Notes: generated from the letters alone by a model not told the origin. A stretch of 41,131 nucleotides of DNA from Oscillospiraceae bacterium (GCA_015067525.1 SVMH01000016.1:1-41131), one strand, 5' to 3'. Positions 25,473 through 33,446 are shown, counted from the first letter of the stretch. Numbers and translations: made by a program.

Positions 25473-26357
25473 TTACACCAGAGCAGAGGCGTCAGCCAGC
25501 TCGCGCAGGCTGGGATAGGCTGCCTTGTCCTCAGAGCAGTACTCCACCAGCTCGCTGCCGGTGGCGAACCACACACCCTCGTGGGCGCAGACATACTGCA
25601 GGAACTCTTTGAGCATGGCAAAGCGGCCGGGGCTGCCGGTGGACTGGGGATCCAGCTGCAGCGTGTAGCACAGGCCGTGGTTGTAGTGGCCGGTGAACTC
25701 GTCCTTCCAGTTGGACAGGACATTGCTGTAGTTGGCCACGCGGCCCTGACCGGTGGGGAAGGCGGGGCGGTAGTTGAAGGCGAAGTAGGGCAGGTCGAAG
25801 TTGGCCCACTGCACGGGGATCTGCAGCAGCTGATCGCCCGCCTCATTGACCTTCATGAAGTAGGGGCGGTCGTCGTCATACAGGTCGCTGGAGTAGGTCA
25901 TGCCGTACTCGCGGGCGATGTTCAGCGTTTCCAGCATCAGATCGCCCATGGGGGCGCGGAAGCCAGCGGGCTTCTTGCCGCAGGCCTTTTCGATGGCGGC
26001 CACGGCCTTGCCGATGCGCTGGCGCTGCTCGTCGTATTCCAGCAGGCCGAAGTTCTCGTACTCATAGCCGTGGCAGGAGACCTCATGGCCCTTTTCCACC
26101 AGCTCGCGGATGGCGTCGGGATAGGTCTCGGCGGTTTTTCCGGGCACAAAGAAGGTGGCCTTGATGTTCAGCTCGTCCAGCAGGCTCAGCAGACGGGGCA
26201 GACCGTGGGTCATGCCGTACTGGCCCAGAGACAGCGTCTTGGGCATCTGCTTGGCACGCTCATCCAGAGAGATCCAGAAGAATTCCGCAGCCAGATTCAC
26301 GGTGATGCAGGCGACACACTGCTTGCCTGCGGGCAGTTTCATAGGTTTGCAGTACAT
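25473..26357 (-). CDS. NodB-fold protein with degenerate metal site (deacetylase / PuuE-allantoinase-like)
   Basis: A 294-residue NodB-homology protein, clearly paralogous to the gene just upstream: ATFFVPG, GHEVSCHGYEY, GFRAPMGD and WFATGSELVEY align with its counterparts. The metal ligands are mostly lost. The first motif is TVNLAAE (N21, A23) instead of SFDLDGD, and the histidine pair reads HGYEY (H96, Y100) instead of HGYTH. It is either catalytically altered, like metal-independent PuuE allantoinases of this fold, or a partner subunit. The start is placed at ATG 26357, 10 bases after AAGGAGG. A TTG at 26366 is too close to that site. Last gene of the operon. Confidence 0.85.
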   Translation of the reverse strand: MYCKPMKLPAGKQCVACITVNLAAEFFWISLDERAKQMPKTLSLGQYGMTHGLPRLLSLLDELNIKATFFVPGKTAETYPDAIRELVEKGHEVSCHGYEYENFGLLEYDEQRQRIGKAVAAIEKACGKKPAGFRAPMGDLMLETLNIAREYGMTYSSDLYDDDRPYFMKVNEAGDQLLQIPVQWANFDLPYFAFNYRPAFPTGQGRVANYSNVLSNWKDEFTGHYNHGLCYTLQLDPQSTGSPGRFAMLKEFLQYVCAHEGVWFATGSELVEYCSEDKAAYPSLRELADASALV

Positions 26358-26362
26358 GTTCT

Positions 26363-27217
26363 TCAAGCCTCCTTCTTGGGGTGGGCGCTGCGCCAGTATT
26401 CGGCTACTTCGCTGCCGGTGGCGACCCAGACGTCGTCATGGGAGGTCACTTCCTTCAGGATCTCCTCCAGCACCAGATTGCGGCCCGGTGCGCCGGAGAT
26501 CTGGGGATGCATCAAAAAGGCGATGCAAAGACCCATGTCATAGTAGCCGCGGAACTCGCGGATGTAGTTGTCCTGCACGTTGCGGTAGCAGCTGATGCGG
26601 TCCAGACCGGCGGGCTCGGCGGGATAGGGGCAGTAGGCCTGTGCCACATAGTCGTCCAGCTCCCACTTGGAGGGGATCTCCACCAGATCGGACTCCTTGC
26701 CGTCGAGGATGGTGTAATAGGGCTTGTCATCGCCGCGCATGGAGCTGGAGTAGGAGAAGCCCAGATCCCGCAGCAGATAGGGGGTGCGCACGTGCCAGTC
26801 ACCGGAGGGGGTGCGGTAGCCGACCGGCGTCTTGCCGGTGATGCGGCGGATGGATTCCTGCGTTCTGGTCAGAACGGCCAGCTGCTCCTCCACGGACATC
26901 TCCACAAAGCGCTCGTGGGTGTAGCCGTGGTTTCCGATCTCGTGGCCGGCGGCGTCGATGCGGCGGATCACATCGGGATTGTGGTCGGCCACGTAGCCGG
27001 GCACATAGAAGGTAGCCTTCACGTTGTACTTGTCCAGAAGGTCAAGGATCATGTCCACGCAGCGGTTGGGGCCGTACTGGCCGATGGAGCGTGCGCGGAT
27101 CAGCTTTTCGGTGTTGGGCTCGTCGGAGGACATGTTCTGCCAGATGATGTCGCCGTCCAGATCGAAGCTGAACATGGCCACGCTCTTTTTGCCCTCGGGC
27201 CACAGAGACTTGCTCAT
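26363..27217 (-). CDS. Polysaccharide-deacetylase-like (NodB) amidohydrolase
   Basis: A 284-residue NodB-homology protein with an intact metal site: SFDLDGD (D19, D21) and HGYTH (H97, H101). YRTPSGDW corresponds to motif 3. There is no signal peptide or membrane helix, so it is cytoplasmic and unlikely to act on cell-wall polysaccharide. The subgroup resembles cytoplasmic amidohydrolases acting on small amides or cyclic ureides. The start at 27217 was chosen over an in-frame ATG at 27259 because GGAGAGG lies before it and the upstream codons overlap a hairpin region. Its stop is 5 bases before the paralogue's start. Confidence 0.88.
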   Translation of the reverse strand: MSKSLWPEGKKSVAMFSFDLDGDIIWQNMSSDEPNTEKLIRARSIGQYGPNRCVDMILDLLDKYNVKATFYVPGYVADHNPDVIRRIDAAGHEIGNHGYTHERFVEMSVEEQLAVLTRTQESIRRITGKTPVGYRTPSGDWHVRTPYLLRDLGFSYSSSMRGDDKPYYTILDGKESDLVEIPSKWELDDYVAQAYCPYPAEPAGLDRISCYRNVQDNYIREFRGYYDMGLCIAFLMHPQISGAPGRNLVLEEILKEVTSHDDVWVATGSEVAEYWRSAHPKKEA

Positions 27218-27256
27218 GAGAAACCTCTCCTTTGTTGAAATAAGTAGGTTGTGCAG

Positions 27257-27292
27257 CACAGGGCCGTTATACGTCTGTATAACGGCCCTGTG
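27257..27292. other. Perfect 15-bp intercistronic hairpin
   Basis: CACAGGGCCGTTATA pairs exactly with TATAACGGCCCTGTG around a 6-base loop, in the 118-base gap between the NhaC-type gene and the first NodB gene. On the minus (coding) strand no T-run follows, so it may be a partial terminator or an mRNA-processing site that lowers expression of the two distal genes. Confidence 0.6.
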
Positions 27293-27335
27293 CGTGTTTG
27301 TAAGTATTCAGTTGGTCACAGGAGATGGACCTTGG

Positions 27336-28898
27336 TCAGGCTTCCACTTCTGCTTCCACTTCGCCGGGCTCGGTGACCTGGCCGTGCTTCTTCACGGAGA
27401 TCTTGTGCAGCACGAACACGCAGGCGGTCAGCAGCACAGCAGCCACCAGCAGCATGATGGGGGTGTAGACCCAACCGGTGATCAGGAACATGATGCCGCA
27501 GACCACGGCGGTCAGCACGGCGTAGGGCATCTGGGTCTCGAAGTGGTCCACGTGGTCGCAGCGGGAACCGATGGAGGCCAGCACGGTGGTGTCGGAGATG
27601 GGGGAGCAGTGGTCGCCGAACAGGGCGCCGCCCAGAATGGCAGCGGACAGCAGGGGCAGAGAAGCACCCATCTGGATGGCGACGGGCAGACCAATGGGCA
27701 TCAGCACGCCCATGGTGCCCCAGGAGGTACCGGTGGCGAAGGACATAATGGCACCGATGATGAACATGACCAGGGGCAGCAGGTTGGGAGCCAGGAAGCC
27801 GGAGGTGATGTGGATCAGGTAGCTGGCGGTGTCCAGAGAGCTGGTGACGCTGGACAGGGACCATGCCAGAACCAGAACCACGCACATGAACATGGCGTTG
27901 GAGCAGCCCTTGGTGAAGATGTCCACGCACTCGGTGAAGGAGAACAGCTTATCCTTCAGGCACAGGCCGATCAGCACGATGGTGGCGGCCAGGAAGCCGG
28001 AGGCGATAGCGGTGCGGATGTCACTGCCGGCGGGCTTGACATGCAGGAAGTCCTTGCTCAGCAGGTAGGCAAACAGGACGATCAGCAGAACGGCCAGGGG
28101 AATCAGCATGGTGCTGACCTTGCCCTTCTTGCCCTGTTCCTTCAGCTCGTCTTCCTTGCCGCTCTCACTTCTCATGGGGGTGGCGCCGTCGCGCAGGGTC
28201 TTACCGGTCTTCATGGCGCGGTTCTGTGCCTTCAGCATGGGGCCGAAGTCCCACTGAGTGATGGCCATCAGGCCGCACATGAACAGGGTCAGGATGGCGT
28301 AGAAGTTGAAGGGGATGCCCTCCATGAACACTTCGATACCGCTGGTGTCGGTGATGCCGGCCTTGTCCAGCTCAGTCTGGATCAGGGAGTAGGTGGTCAC
28401 GCCGAAACCCACGATGGGCACCATAGAGCAGATGGGGGAGGTGGTGCAGTCCAGAATGTAGGCGAACTTCTCTCTGGAAACACGCAGCTTCTCGCCCAGA
28501 GACTCGAACACGGGGCCCACCAGCAGGGAGTTGCCGGTATCGGTGAACCACACGAACAGGCCGCCCAGCCAAATGCCGGTCTCGCACTTGGCGCGGGTGT
28601 TGATTTTCTTATTCACCAGGGTGGTGAAGGCGCCGGAGCCGCCGGAGCGGGTCAGCAGAGCGATGAAGCCTGCGATCAGGGTCATCATAAACAGAGCCTG
28701 CATGTTGGAGGACTCGCCCAGAGCCGTAAACATGTGGGTCTTAATGGTCTCGGTGAAGCCGAGAACGGGGTTCCAGCCGCACAGGATGGTGGAGCCGACG
28801 AAGATGGAGATCAGCAAAGAAACAACGATGTTCTTGGTGATGATCGCCAGCGCAATGGCCAGAATGGCGGGAACTAACGACAAAAATCCGTATTCCAT
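27336..28898 (-). CDS. NhaC-family antiporter / organic solute transporter
   Basis: A 520-residue polytopic membrane protein with the NhaC core GTSWGTMGVLMP and GDHCSPISDTT near residue 430. A hydrophilic loop around residues 235-255 (SESGKEDELKEQGKKGK) and an acidic C-terminal tail are cytoplasmic by charge. It resembles the 2770-4485 protein in these motifs but is otherwise clearly diverged, with a different N-terminus and loops, so it is not a recent duplicate. AAAGGAA precedes the ATG. Its place between a racemase and two amidohydrolases suggests it imports or exchanges the operon's substrate rather than serving only in pH control. Confidence 0.88.
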   Translation of the reverse strand: MEYGFLSLVPAILAIALAIITKNIVVSLLISIFVGSTILCGWNPVLGFTETIKTHMFTALGESSNMQALFMMTLIAGFIALLTRSGGSGAFTTLVNKKINTRAKCETGIWLGGLFVWFTDTGNSLLVGPVFESLGEKLRVSREKFAYILDCTTSPICSMVPIVGFGVTTYSLIQTELDKAGITDTSGIEVFMEGIPFNFYAILTLFMCGLMAITQWDFGPMLKAQNRAMKTGKTLRDGATPMRSESGKEDELKEQGKKGKVSTMLIPLAVLLIVLFAYLLSKDFLHVKPAGSDIRTAIASGFLAATIVLIGLCLKDKLFSFTECVDIFTKGCSNAMFMCVVLVLAWSLSSVTSSLDTASYLIHITSGFLAPNLLPLVMFIIGAIMSFATGTSWGTMGVLMPIGLPVAIQMGASLPLLSAAILGGALFGDHCSPISDTTVLASIGSRCDHVDHFETQMPYAVLTAVVCGIMFLITGWVYTPIMLLVAAVLLTACVFVLHKISVKKHGQVTEPGEVEAEVEA

Positions 28899-28951
28899 GA
28901 TAAATTCCTTTCTTGTGTTGTGATTTTCTTATACTCGCGTGGCCTGTCTCC

Positions 28952-29671
28952 TCACAGCTCCACGTGACTATCGTTGGTAAAGGGACGGTACTGTGCCGGG
29001 ATGTGGCGCAGGCCCAGACGCACGCACATCTCCGCGTACGCCACGGCGATGAAGGCCGGATCGAGCACCTTGACGGGATAGGCGGATTCCAGCGCGTCGC
29101 CGTAGCCGGCCATACCCAGACAGCCCAGCACCAGGCCGTCGGCGCCGTACTGCTCCACCGCCTGGCGGCACACGGCCTCCAGATGCTCCTTGGTGGCGTT
29201 GGGGTTCACCCGCATCTCCGCTGCCGGGATGTCCAGCGCCAGAACGGCGGCCATCTTCTCCCGCGCGATGGGGTTTTTCATCATGCGCCGGTAGGTGCGG
29301 GGGATGTTCCAGCCTGCGCCGGTCACCACTACAAAGCGGCTGCACAGGGTGTGGGCCACGCTCAGCGTTACCTCGCCCGGTGCGATCACGGGGATGCGCA
29401 CATTCTCGCGCATGGCGTCCAGCGCCACGTCGCTGAAGCAGTAGATCACAAGGGCGTCATAGCCGTCGGCCTCGGCCTGAATGGCCATCTTCACCATTTC
29501 CGGTGCGGCAAAGGCCTCGTCGGTGTGACAGTCCAGCTCGTCGGGGCCCTTCTTGATGCAGTCCACCGAGATCTCCACGCCGTCGGAAAGGGCGGCGCTG
29601 AGCATCTTTTCCCGCTCGTCCATGGTCTCGCGGCGCATGGCCTTGTCGGTCATCAGTACTTTGATGCGCAT
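28952..29671 (-). CDS. Asp/Glu/hydantoin racemase family protein
   Basis: A 239-residue racemase of the PLP-independent two-cysteine type. The catalytic pair is C78 in VIYCFSD and C184 in LGCLGMAGYG. The GCLGM form is typical of the hydantoin/allantoin racemase branch rather than glutamate racemase. TGAGWNIPRTY between them is in the usual place. It starts 11 bases after argH with AGGAGG and is followed by the NhaC-type transporter. The substrate is not determined by sequence; hydantoin, allantoin or a free amino acid are possible. Confidence 0.87.
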   Translation of the reverse strand: MRIKVLMTDKAMRRETMDEREKMLSAALSDGVEISVDCIKKGPDELDCHTDEAFAAPEMVKMAIQAEADGYDALVIYCFSDVALDAMRENVRIPVIAPGEVTLSVAHTLCSRFVVVTGAGWNIPRTYRRMMKNPIAREKMAAVLALDIPAAEMRVNPNATKEHLEAVCRQAVEQYGADGLVLGCLGMAGYGDALESAYPVKVLDPAFIAVAYAEMCVRLGLRHIPAQYRPFTNDSHVEL

Positions 29672-29682
29672 AAAAGCCTCCT

Positions 29683-31080
29683 TTATGCCTGGAACTGCAT
29701 GGCCTCAGCCAGCCATGCCTTGCCGGCTTCGATCTGGCGCAGCACCTCGGAAGGAGCGGTGCCGCCGAAGGAGGTGCGGTTCTCCACGCAGGCCTTGATG
29801 CTGATGTCGCCCAGCGTGGCGCGGGTGACGCGGCTGTCGATGGCCTGCAGATCCTCGTCGGTCAGGTCTTCCAGACGGGTCAGGCCCTTGACCTCGCAGG
29901 CCTTGACCATGCGGCCCACGATGGAGTGTGCCTCGCGGAAGGGGATGCCCTGCACCACAAAATGCTCGGCCACGTCGGTGGCGTTCAGGAAGCCGCGCTG
30001 CAGCTGGGGTTCGATCTGATCCATGCGGAACTCGCTGCGGAGCAGCATCTTGGCAAAGATGTCCACCGTGGCCTTCCAGGTGTCGGCGGCGTCGTAGAGG
30101 GACTCCTTGTCCTCCTGGAAATCCTTGTTGTAGGAAAGGGGCGTGCCCTTCATCACCGTCAGCAGCTGCATCAGCTCGCCGTATACACGGCCAACCTTGC
30201 CGCGGATCAGCTCGGCCATGTCGGGGTTCTTCTTCTGGGGCATGATGCTGCTGCCGGTGCAGAAGCTGTCGTCAATGGCCACATAGGCAAACTCCGTGGA
30301 GTTCCACCATGCCAGCTCTTCGGCCCAGCGGGACAGGTGCATCATGGACAGCGCAGCGGCGCTGAGGAAGTCCAGAATGTAGTCGCGGTCGCTGACCACA
30401 TCCATGGCGTTCTCGCAGGGGGCGGTGAAGCCCAGCAGCTGGCTGGTGTAGTGCCGGTCGATGGGCAGCGTGGTACCGGCCAGGGCGCAGGCGCCCAGAG
30501 GGCTGTAATCCATCCGCTCCAGACCGTCCTGCAGGCGCTGGATGTCGCGCTTGAACATCTGGAAATAAGCCATGAACAAAAAGCCGATGGTGATGGGCTG
30601 GGCGTGCTGCAGATGGGTGAAGCCTACGGTGATCTTGTCGGCGTACTGCTCGGCCTTCTCCAGAATGACGCCTTCCAGACGGTACAGGCACTGCAGCACC
30701 TCGCCGATCTCCTTCTTCACGTACAGGCGGGTGTCCAGCTGGCACTGGTCGTTGCGGCTGCGCGCGGTGTGCAGCTTCTTGCCCACATCGCCGATGCGCT
30801 GGATCAAGCGGCTCTCTACGCCCATGTGGATGTCTTCATCCTCCACCGTGAATACGATGGCGCCGCTGGCGATGTCCGCGCGGATGCTCTCCAGACCGGC
30901 AACGATCTGATCCTTCTCCGCCTCGGAAACGATGCCCTGCTTGGCAAGCATGGTCACGTGGGCAATGCTGCCGTTGATATCTTCGTTATACATACGCTGG
31001 TCGTAGAAAATGGATGCATTGTAATACTTGACGACCTCATCCATGTCCTTTTCGAAACGACCGCCCCATAAGCTTGCCAT
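29683..31080 (-). CDS. argH: Argininosuccinate lyase (or ArgH-like lyase)
   Basis: A 465-residue fumarase/aspartase-superfamily enzyme. It has the ArgH start (LWGGRF), HTARSRNDQ near 104-112, the catalytic histidine H156 in GFTHLQ, and the mobile serine loop GSSIMPQKKNP at 276-286. All of these match true ArgH, which cleaves argininosuccinate into arginine and fumarate. The genomic setting is unusual: no argG or other arg gene is present, and argH heads an operon with a racemase, a transporter and two amidohydrolases. A related substrate is therefore worth considering, but canonical ArgH remains the default. Confidence 0.9.
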   Translation of the reverse strand: MASLWGGRFEKDMDEVVKYYNASIFYDQRMYNEDINGSIAHVTMLAKQGIVSEAEKDQIVAGLESIRADIASGAIVFTVEDEDIHMGVESRLIQRIGDVGKKLHTARSRNDQCQLDTRLYVKKEIGEVLQCLYRLEGVILEKAEQYADKITVGFTHLQHAQPITIGFLFMAYFQMFKRDIQRLQDGLERMDYSPLGACALAGTTLPIDRHYTSQLLGFTAPCENAMDVVSDRDYILDFLSAAALSMMHLSRWAEELAWWNSTEFAYVAIDDSFCTGSSIMPQKKNPDMAELIRGKVGRVYGELMQLLTVMKGTPLSYNKDFQEDKESLYDAADTWKATVDIFAKMLLRSEFRMDQIEPQLQRGFLNATDVAEHFVVQGIPFREAHSIVGRMVKACEVKGLTRLEDLTDEDLQAIDSRVTRATLGDISIKACVENRTSFGGTAPSEVLRQIEAGKAWLAEAMQFQA

Positions 31081-31175
31081 ATCTCTGGTCTCCTTCTATC
31101 TGTTATACACGGTTTTGCGCAGAAGTTTTGATACTTTATGCGAGTTCCGTGCCATACGGGTGATATGCGTGTGTA

Positions 31176-31204
31176 ATTATACAGCAGAAGCAGAGTTCCG
31201 TCAA
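31176..31204 (-). promoter_or_regulatory. Promoter of the argH operon
   Basis: On the minus strand TTGACG (31199-31204) and a perfect TATAAT (31176-31181) are 17 bases apart. The 5' leader is about 90 bases long. The -10 box lies inside TGTATAATTACA, a small palindrome that could be an operator. Confidence 0.8.
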
Positions 31205-31349
31205 TACGGATTCTGTACACGTTTCCACCAAAGAAACACTTTTGAAAGGGGAAATACGGGTGAATTGCACAAAGCTGCGAAAAAACGGCGCAATTTATGC
31301 AAATATGCATTGTATTCTGCATAGAGTGAAGCTTGCGGTGTTCCGGAGA
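31205..31349. promoter_or_regulatory. Upstream region of the argH operon with palindromic elements
   Basis: No gene is seen. An inverted repeat ATGCA-AATA-TGCAT (31297-31310) is followed by TGCATA at 31318-31323. The arms and A/T spacer loosely resemble ArgR boxes, but the spacing is not standard, so ArgR control is only a suggestion. Confidence 0.25.
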
Positions 31350-31387
31350 AAAAGAAAACTCTCCGGAAGCAAGCAGCTTCCGGAGAG
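31350..31387 (-). terminator. Terminator of the amidase gene
   Basis: A perfect 12-bp stem (CTCTCCGGAAGC / GCTTCCGGAGAG, 5-base loop) is followed on the minus strand by TTTTCTTT, just beyond the amidase stop. Confidence 0.85.
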
Positions 31388-31400
31388 GAACAAAGGCGGC

Positions 31401-33065
31401 TTATACGGCCGCTTTTTTGCTTTTGCGGTTGCGCAGCAGACCCAGTGTGATCAGGCACACGGCGCAGCCGCCCATGGCGGCGGAGAGGTGGAGCTGCATC
31501 TGGCGGTGGGCCTCTTCGGCGGCCAGACGGTCCAGATACGCCTGATAGCCGGTCCGGTAGGCGCTTACGGCTTCGGCGTATGCATCCCGCAGCGCGCCGG
31601 CTTGCCTGCCGGCATCTGCGTCGGTGTAGTAGGGGGTGGAGAGGTAGGATTTTGCCGCCTCATAGGTTTGCGTTACGGCGGCGTAACCCTCGTCAAAATC
31701 GGTATAGACCGGGAGTACGGGGTTGCTGCGCAGCACCAGCAGGTCATAAATCGCGGTCGGCGCTCCGTCATAGAGCGCGGGAGCCAGCGGCGTTTTCACC
31801 TTGAGCCCCAGCGCCTGCTCAAAGGCGTAGGCGGCGGAGAGTGCCAGCGCGTCATCGTGGGACCGTCCGGCGAATTCCAGACCGGAGGGCAGACCGCTGC
31901 TGTCCGTGCCCATAGGGACGGTCACAGCCGGCACGCCGGCGGAGGGAGAGATGTACATGCCGTTGCTGTTGCTGCCGGAAGCGGCGGCGGTATGGGTGCG
32001 AACGGCGCCGCGGATGGTGGGATAGATCACCAGATCCAGTTCGTTGCGGTCCATGGCAGCCACAAAGGACTTGCGGAAGGCGGGCACCTCGCTGGAGGTG
32101 TTGCCCAGCGACACGGATACATGGACGATCTCGGCGCCCTGCTGCTGCAGAACGGATACGGCGTTGTCAAAAAGTGCGCGGATCTCGTCGGTGCTGTAGC
32201 GCACCAGATTATCCACCACGCCGATGCGCAGACCCGACAGGGCGTCTGTGGAAAGCGCTGATGTATAATCCGTCTCAAACCCGGTCATGGCGCTGAGGAT
32301 CAGCGCAGAGTCAAACACGGACTTGGCCATGCAGCCCGCCGTGTCGCGGTCAGGCACCAGTGCCGTAACGCCGGAGGTGGACAGCAATCCCTTGGTGGGG
32401 CGGATGCCCACCACGCCGTTGGCGGAAGAGGGCACGCGGATGGAGGCGTTGGTGTCGGTACCCAGACAGATGGGGGCCAGCGCCGCAGCGGCGGCCACGG
32501 CGCTGCCGCCGGAAGAGCCGTAGGAGGACTTGTTCAGATCGTAGGCGTTGTTGACCCGTCCGTAGTCGCTGATGGAGTACTGGGAGTGGTTGGCCCACGC
32601 GTCCATGTTGGCCTTGGCTACGATGATGGCACCGGCCTTGCGCAGCTCGGCGATGACAGGTGCGTCGGTTTTGGCCACGTTGTACGCCAGTTCCCTCTCA
32701 CCGTTGGTGGTAGCCATGCCGGCCACATCAATGTTGTCCTTCACAATAGCGGGCAGGCCGAACAGGAGACTGCTTCTGCCCTCTGCGCGATAGATGCGGT
32801 CGCATTCGCGCGCTTCATCCAGCGCGGTGTCGGACAGGGAGATGATACACTGATACATTTCCCCGTAAGCTTCGATCCGCTCCAGATATAAAAGCATGAT
32901 CTGCTCATAGGTCAAATATCCGTCGTCCACAGCCTGCTGCAGCGCGGGGATGTCCATTTCTGTCACATCCACCACAGCAAAAGTGGGCATCTCTGCGGCA
33001 TAGGCGGCAGCGCAGCTGCTCAGCAGCAGGAAAAAGGCCAGAAAAACGGCCGATAATCGCTTCAT
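31401..33065 (-). CDS. Exported, membrane-anchored amidase-signature enzyme
   Basis: A 554-residue amidase-signature protein with the complete Ser-cisSer-Lys triad: K109 (IVKDN), S184 (SYGSSGGS) and S208 (GTDTNASIR). The 75- and 24-residue spacings match fatty acid amide hydrolase. The N-terminus is a signal peptide that also contains a possible lipobox, LSSC with C18. The C-terminus has one membrane helix (about 527-545) and a basic end (RNRKSKK). The enzyme would therefore sit on the outside of the membrane, unlike the usual cytoplasmic amidases. AAAGGAGG precedes the ATG. Likely roles are hydrolysis of extracellular amides or peptides; the substrate is unknown. Confidence 0.9.
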   Translation of the reverse strand: MKRLSAVFLAFFLLLSSCAAAYAAEMPTFAVVDVTEMDIPALQQAVDDGYLTYEQIMLLYLERIEAYGEMYQCIISLSDTALDEARECDRIYRAEGRSSLLFGLPAIVKDNIDVAGMATTNGERELAYNVAKTDAPVIAELRKAGAIIVAKANMDAWANHSQYSISDYGRVNNAYDLNKSSYGSSGGSAVAAAAALAPICLGTDTNASIRVPSSANGVVGIRPTKGLLSTSGVTALVPDRDTAGCMAKSVFDSALILSAMTGFETDYTSALSTDALSGLRIGVVDNLVRYSTDEIRALFDNAVSVLQQQGAEIVHVSVSLGNTSSEVPAFRKSFVAAMDRNELDLVIYPTIRGAVRTHTAAASGSNSNGMYISPSAGVPAVTVPMGTDSSGLPSGLEFAGRSHDDALALSAAYAFEQALGLKVKTPLAPALYDGAPTAIYDLLVLRSNPVLPVYTDFDEGYAAVTQTYEAAKSYLSTPYYTDADAGRQAGALRDAYAEAVSAYRTGYQAYLDRLAAEEAHRQMQLHLSAAMGGCAVCLITLGLLRNRKSKKAAV

Positions 33066-33103
33066 GGGAGATTTTTCCTCCTTTGTGAGGTAATCTTACA
33101 GCC

Positions 33104-33132
33104 ATTTTACGCCAAAATACGGCACAGTGCAA
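33104..33132 (-). promoter_or_regulatory. Promoter of the amidase gene
   Basis: On the minus strand TTGCAC (33127-33132) and TAAAAT (33104-33109) are 17 bases apart, 39 bases before the start codon. Confidence 0.6.
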
Positions 33133-33158
33133 CTCATAATGCGCGCAAGTCGGGGAAA

Positions 33159-33192
33159 ACAAAAACGCCCACCCTTTCGGGTAGGCGTGTTT
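33159..33192 (-). terminator. Terminator following the truncated tRNA remnant
   Basis: On the minus strand the stem ACGCCTACCC / GGGTGGGCGT is followed by TTTTGTTTT. It lies just after the tRNA-Val-like 3' end at 33195-33213. Confidence 0.75.
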
Positions 33193-33194
33193 GC

Positions 33195-33332
33195 TTGGTG
33201 GAGACTGCTGGACAGCTACGCGCTTGCGCGCTCGCATGCACTCCGCCAGCCAAAAATCCATCGCGCTCACGCTCGTATTTTTGGGGCGAGAGTGGATCGA
33301 ACCGCTGTTTCTTCCGAGAATCTCACAGCAAA
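33195..33332 (-). repeat. Degenerate tRNA-derived repeat
   Basis: Positions 33195-33213 are identical over 19 bases to 33367-33385, the 3' end of the true tRNA-Val including CCA. The rest of the tRNA is missing here. Upstream on the same strand are GC-rich alternating repeats (ACGCGCTTGCGCGC; an AAAAAT...ATTTTT stem at about 33256-33286) and a T-arm-like GGTTCGATCC. Small reading frames here lack family features and are not called as genes. Confidence 0.6.
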
Positions 33333-33367
33333 TAAAAATGCCCGCCCATAAGGGCAGGCATTTTTAT
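33333..33367 (-). terminator. Terminator of the tRNA cluster
   Basis: On the minus strand AAAAATGCCTGCCC pairs with GGGCGGGCATTTTT around TTAT, directly after the encoded CCA of tRNA-Val. Confidence 0.9.
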
Positions 33368-33444
33368 TGGTGGAGACTGCTGGACTCGAACCAGTGACCT
33401 CCTGCGTGTGAAGCAGGCGCTCTAACCAGCTGAGCTAAGCCTCC
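33368..33444 (-). tRNA. tRNA-Val (anticodon CAC)
   Basis: A 77-base cloverleaf with encoded CCA. The acceptor GGAGGCT pairs with AGTCTCC (one G-U). The D-arm is AGCTCAGCTGGTTAGAGC. The anticodon loop TTCACAC gives CAC, reading GUG. The T-loop is GTTCGAGTC. It is the last of three tRNA genes on this strand. Confidence 0.95.
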
Positions 33445-33446
33445 AT

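Noticed and set aside
27024-28877. A 617-codon plus-strand frame opposite the NhaC-type gene
   Set aside because: Low-complexity Gly/Gln/His/Asp composition, the typical mirror image of a GC-rich membrane-protein gene.
33127-33397. Small Arg/Ala-rich reading frames around the tRNA cluster
   Set aside because: They overlap tRNA 3' ends, terminators and a repeat, and have no family features. They are explained as a tRNA-derived repeat.
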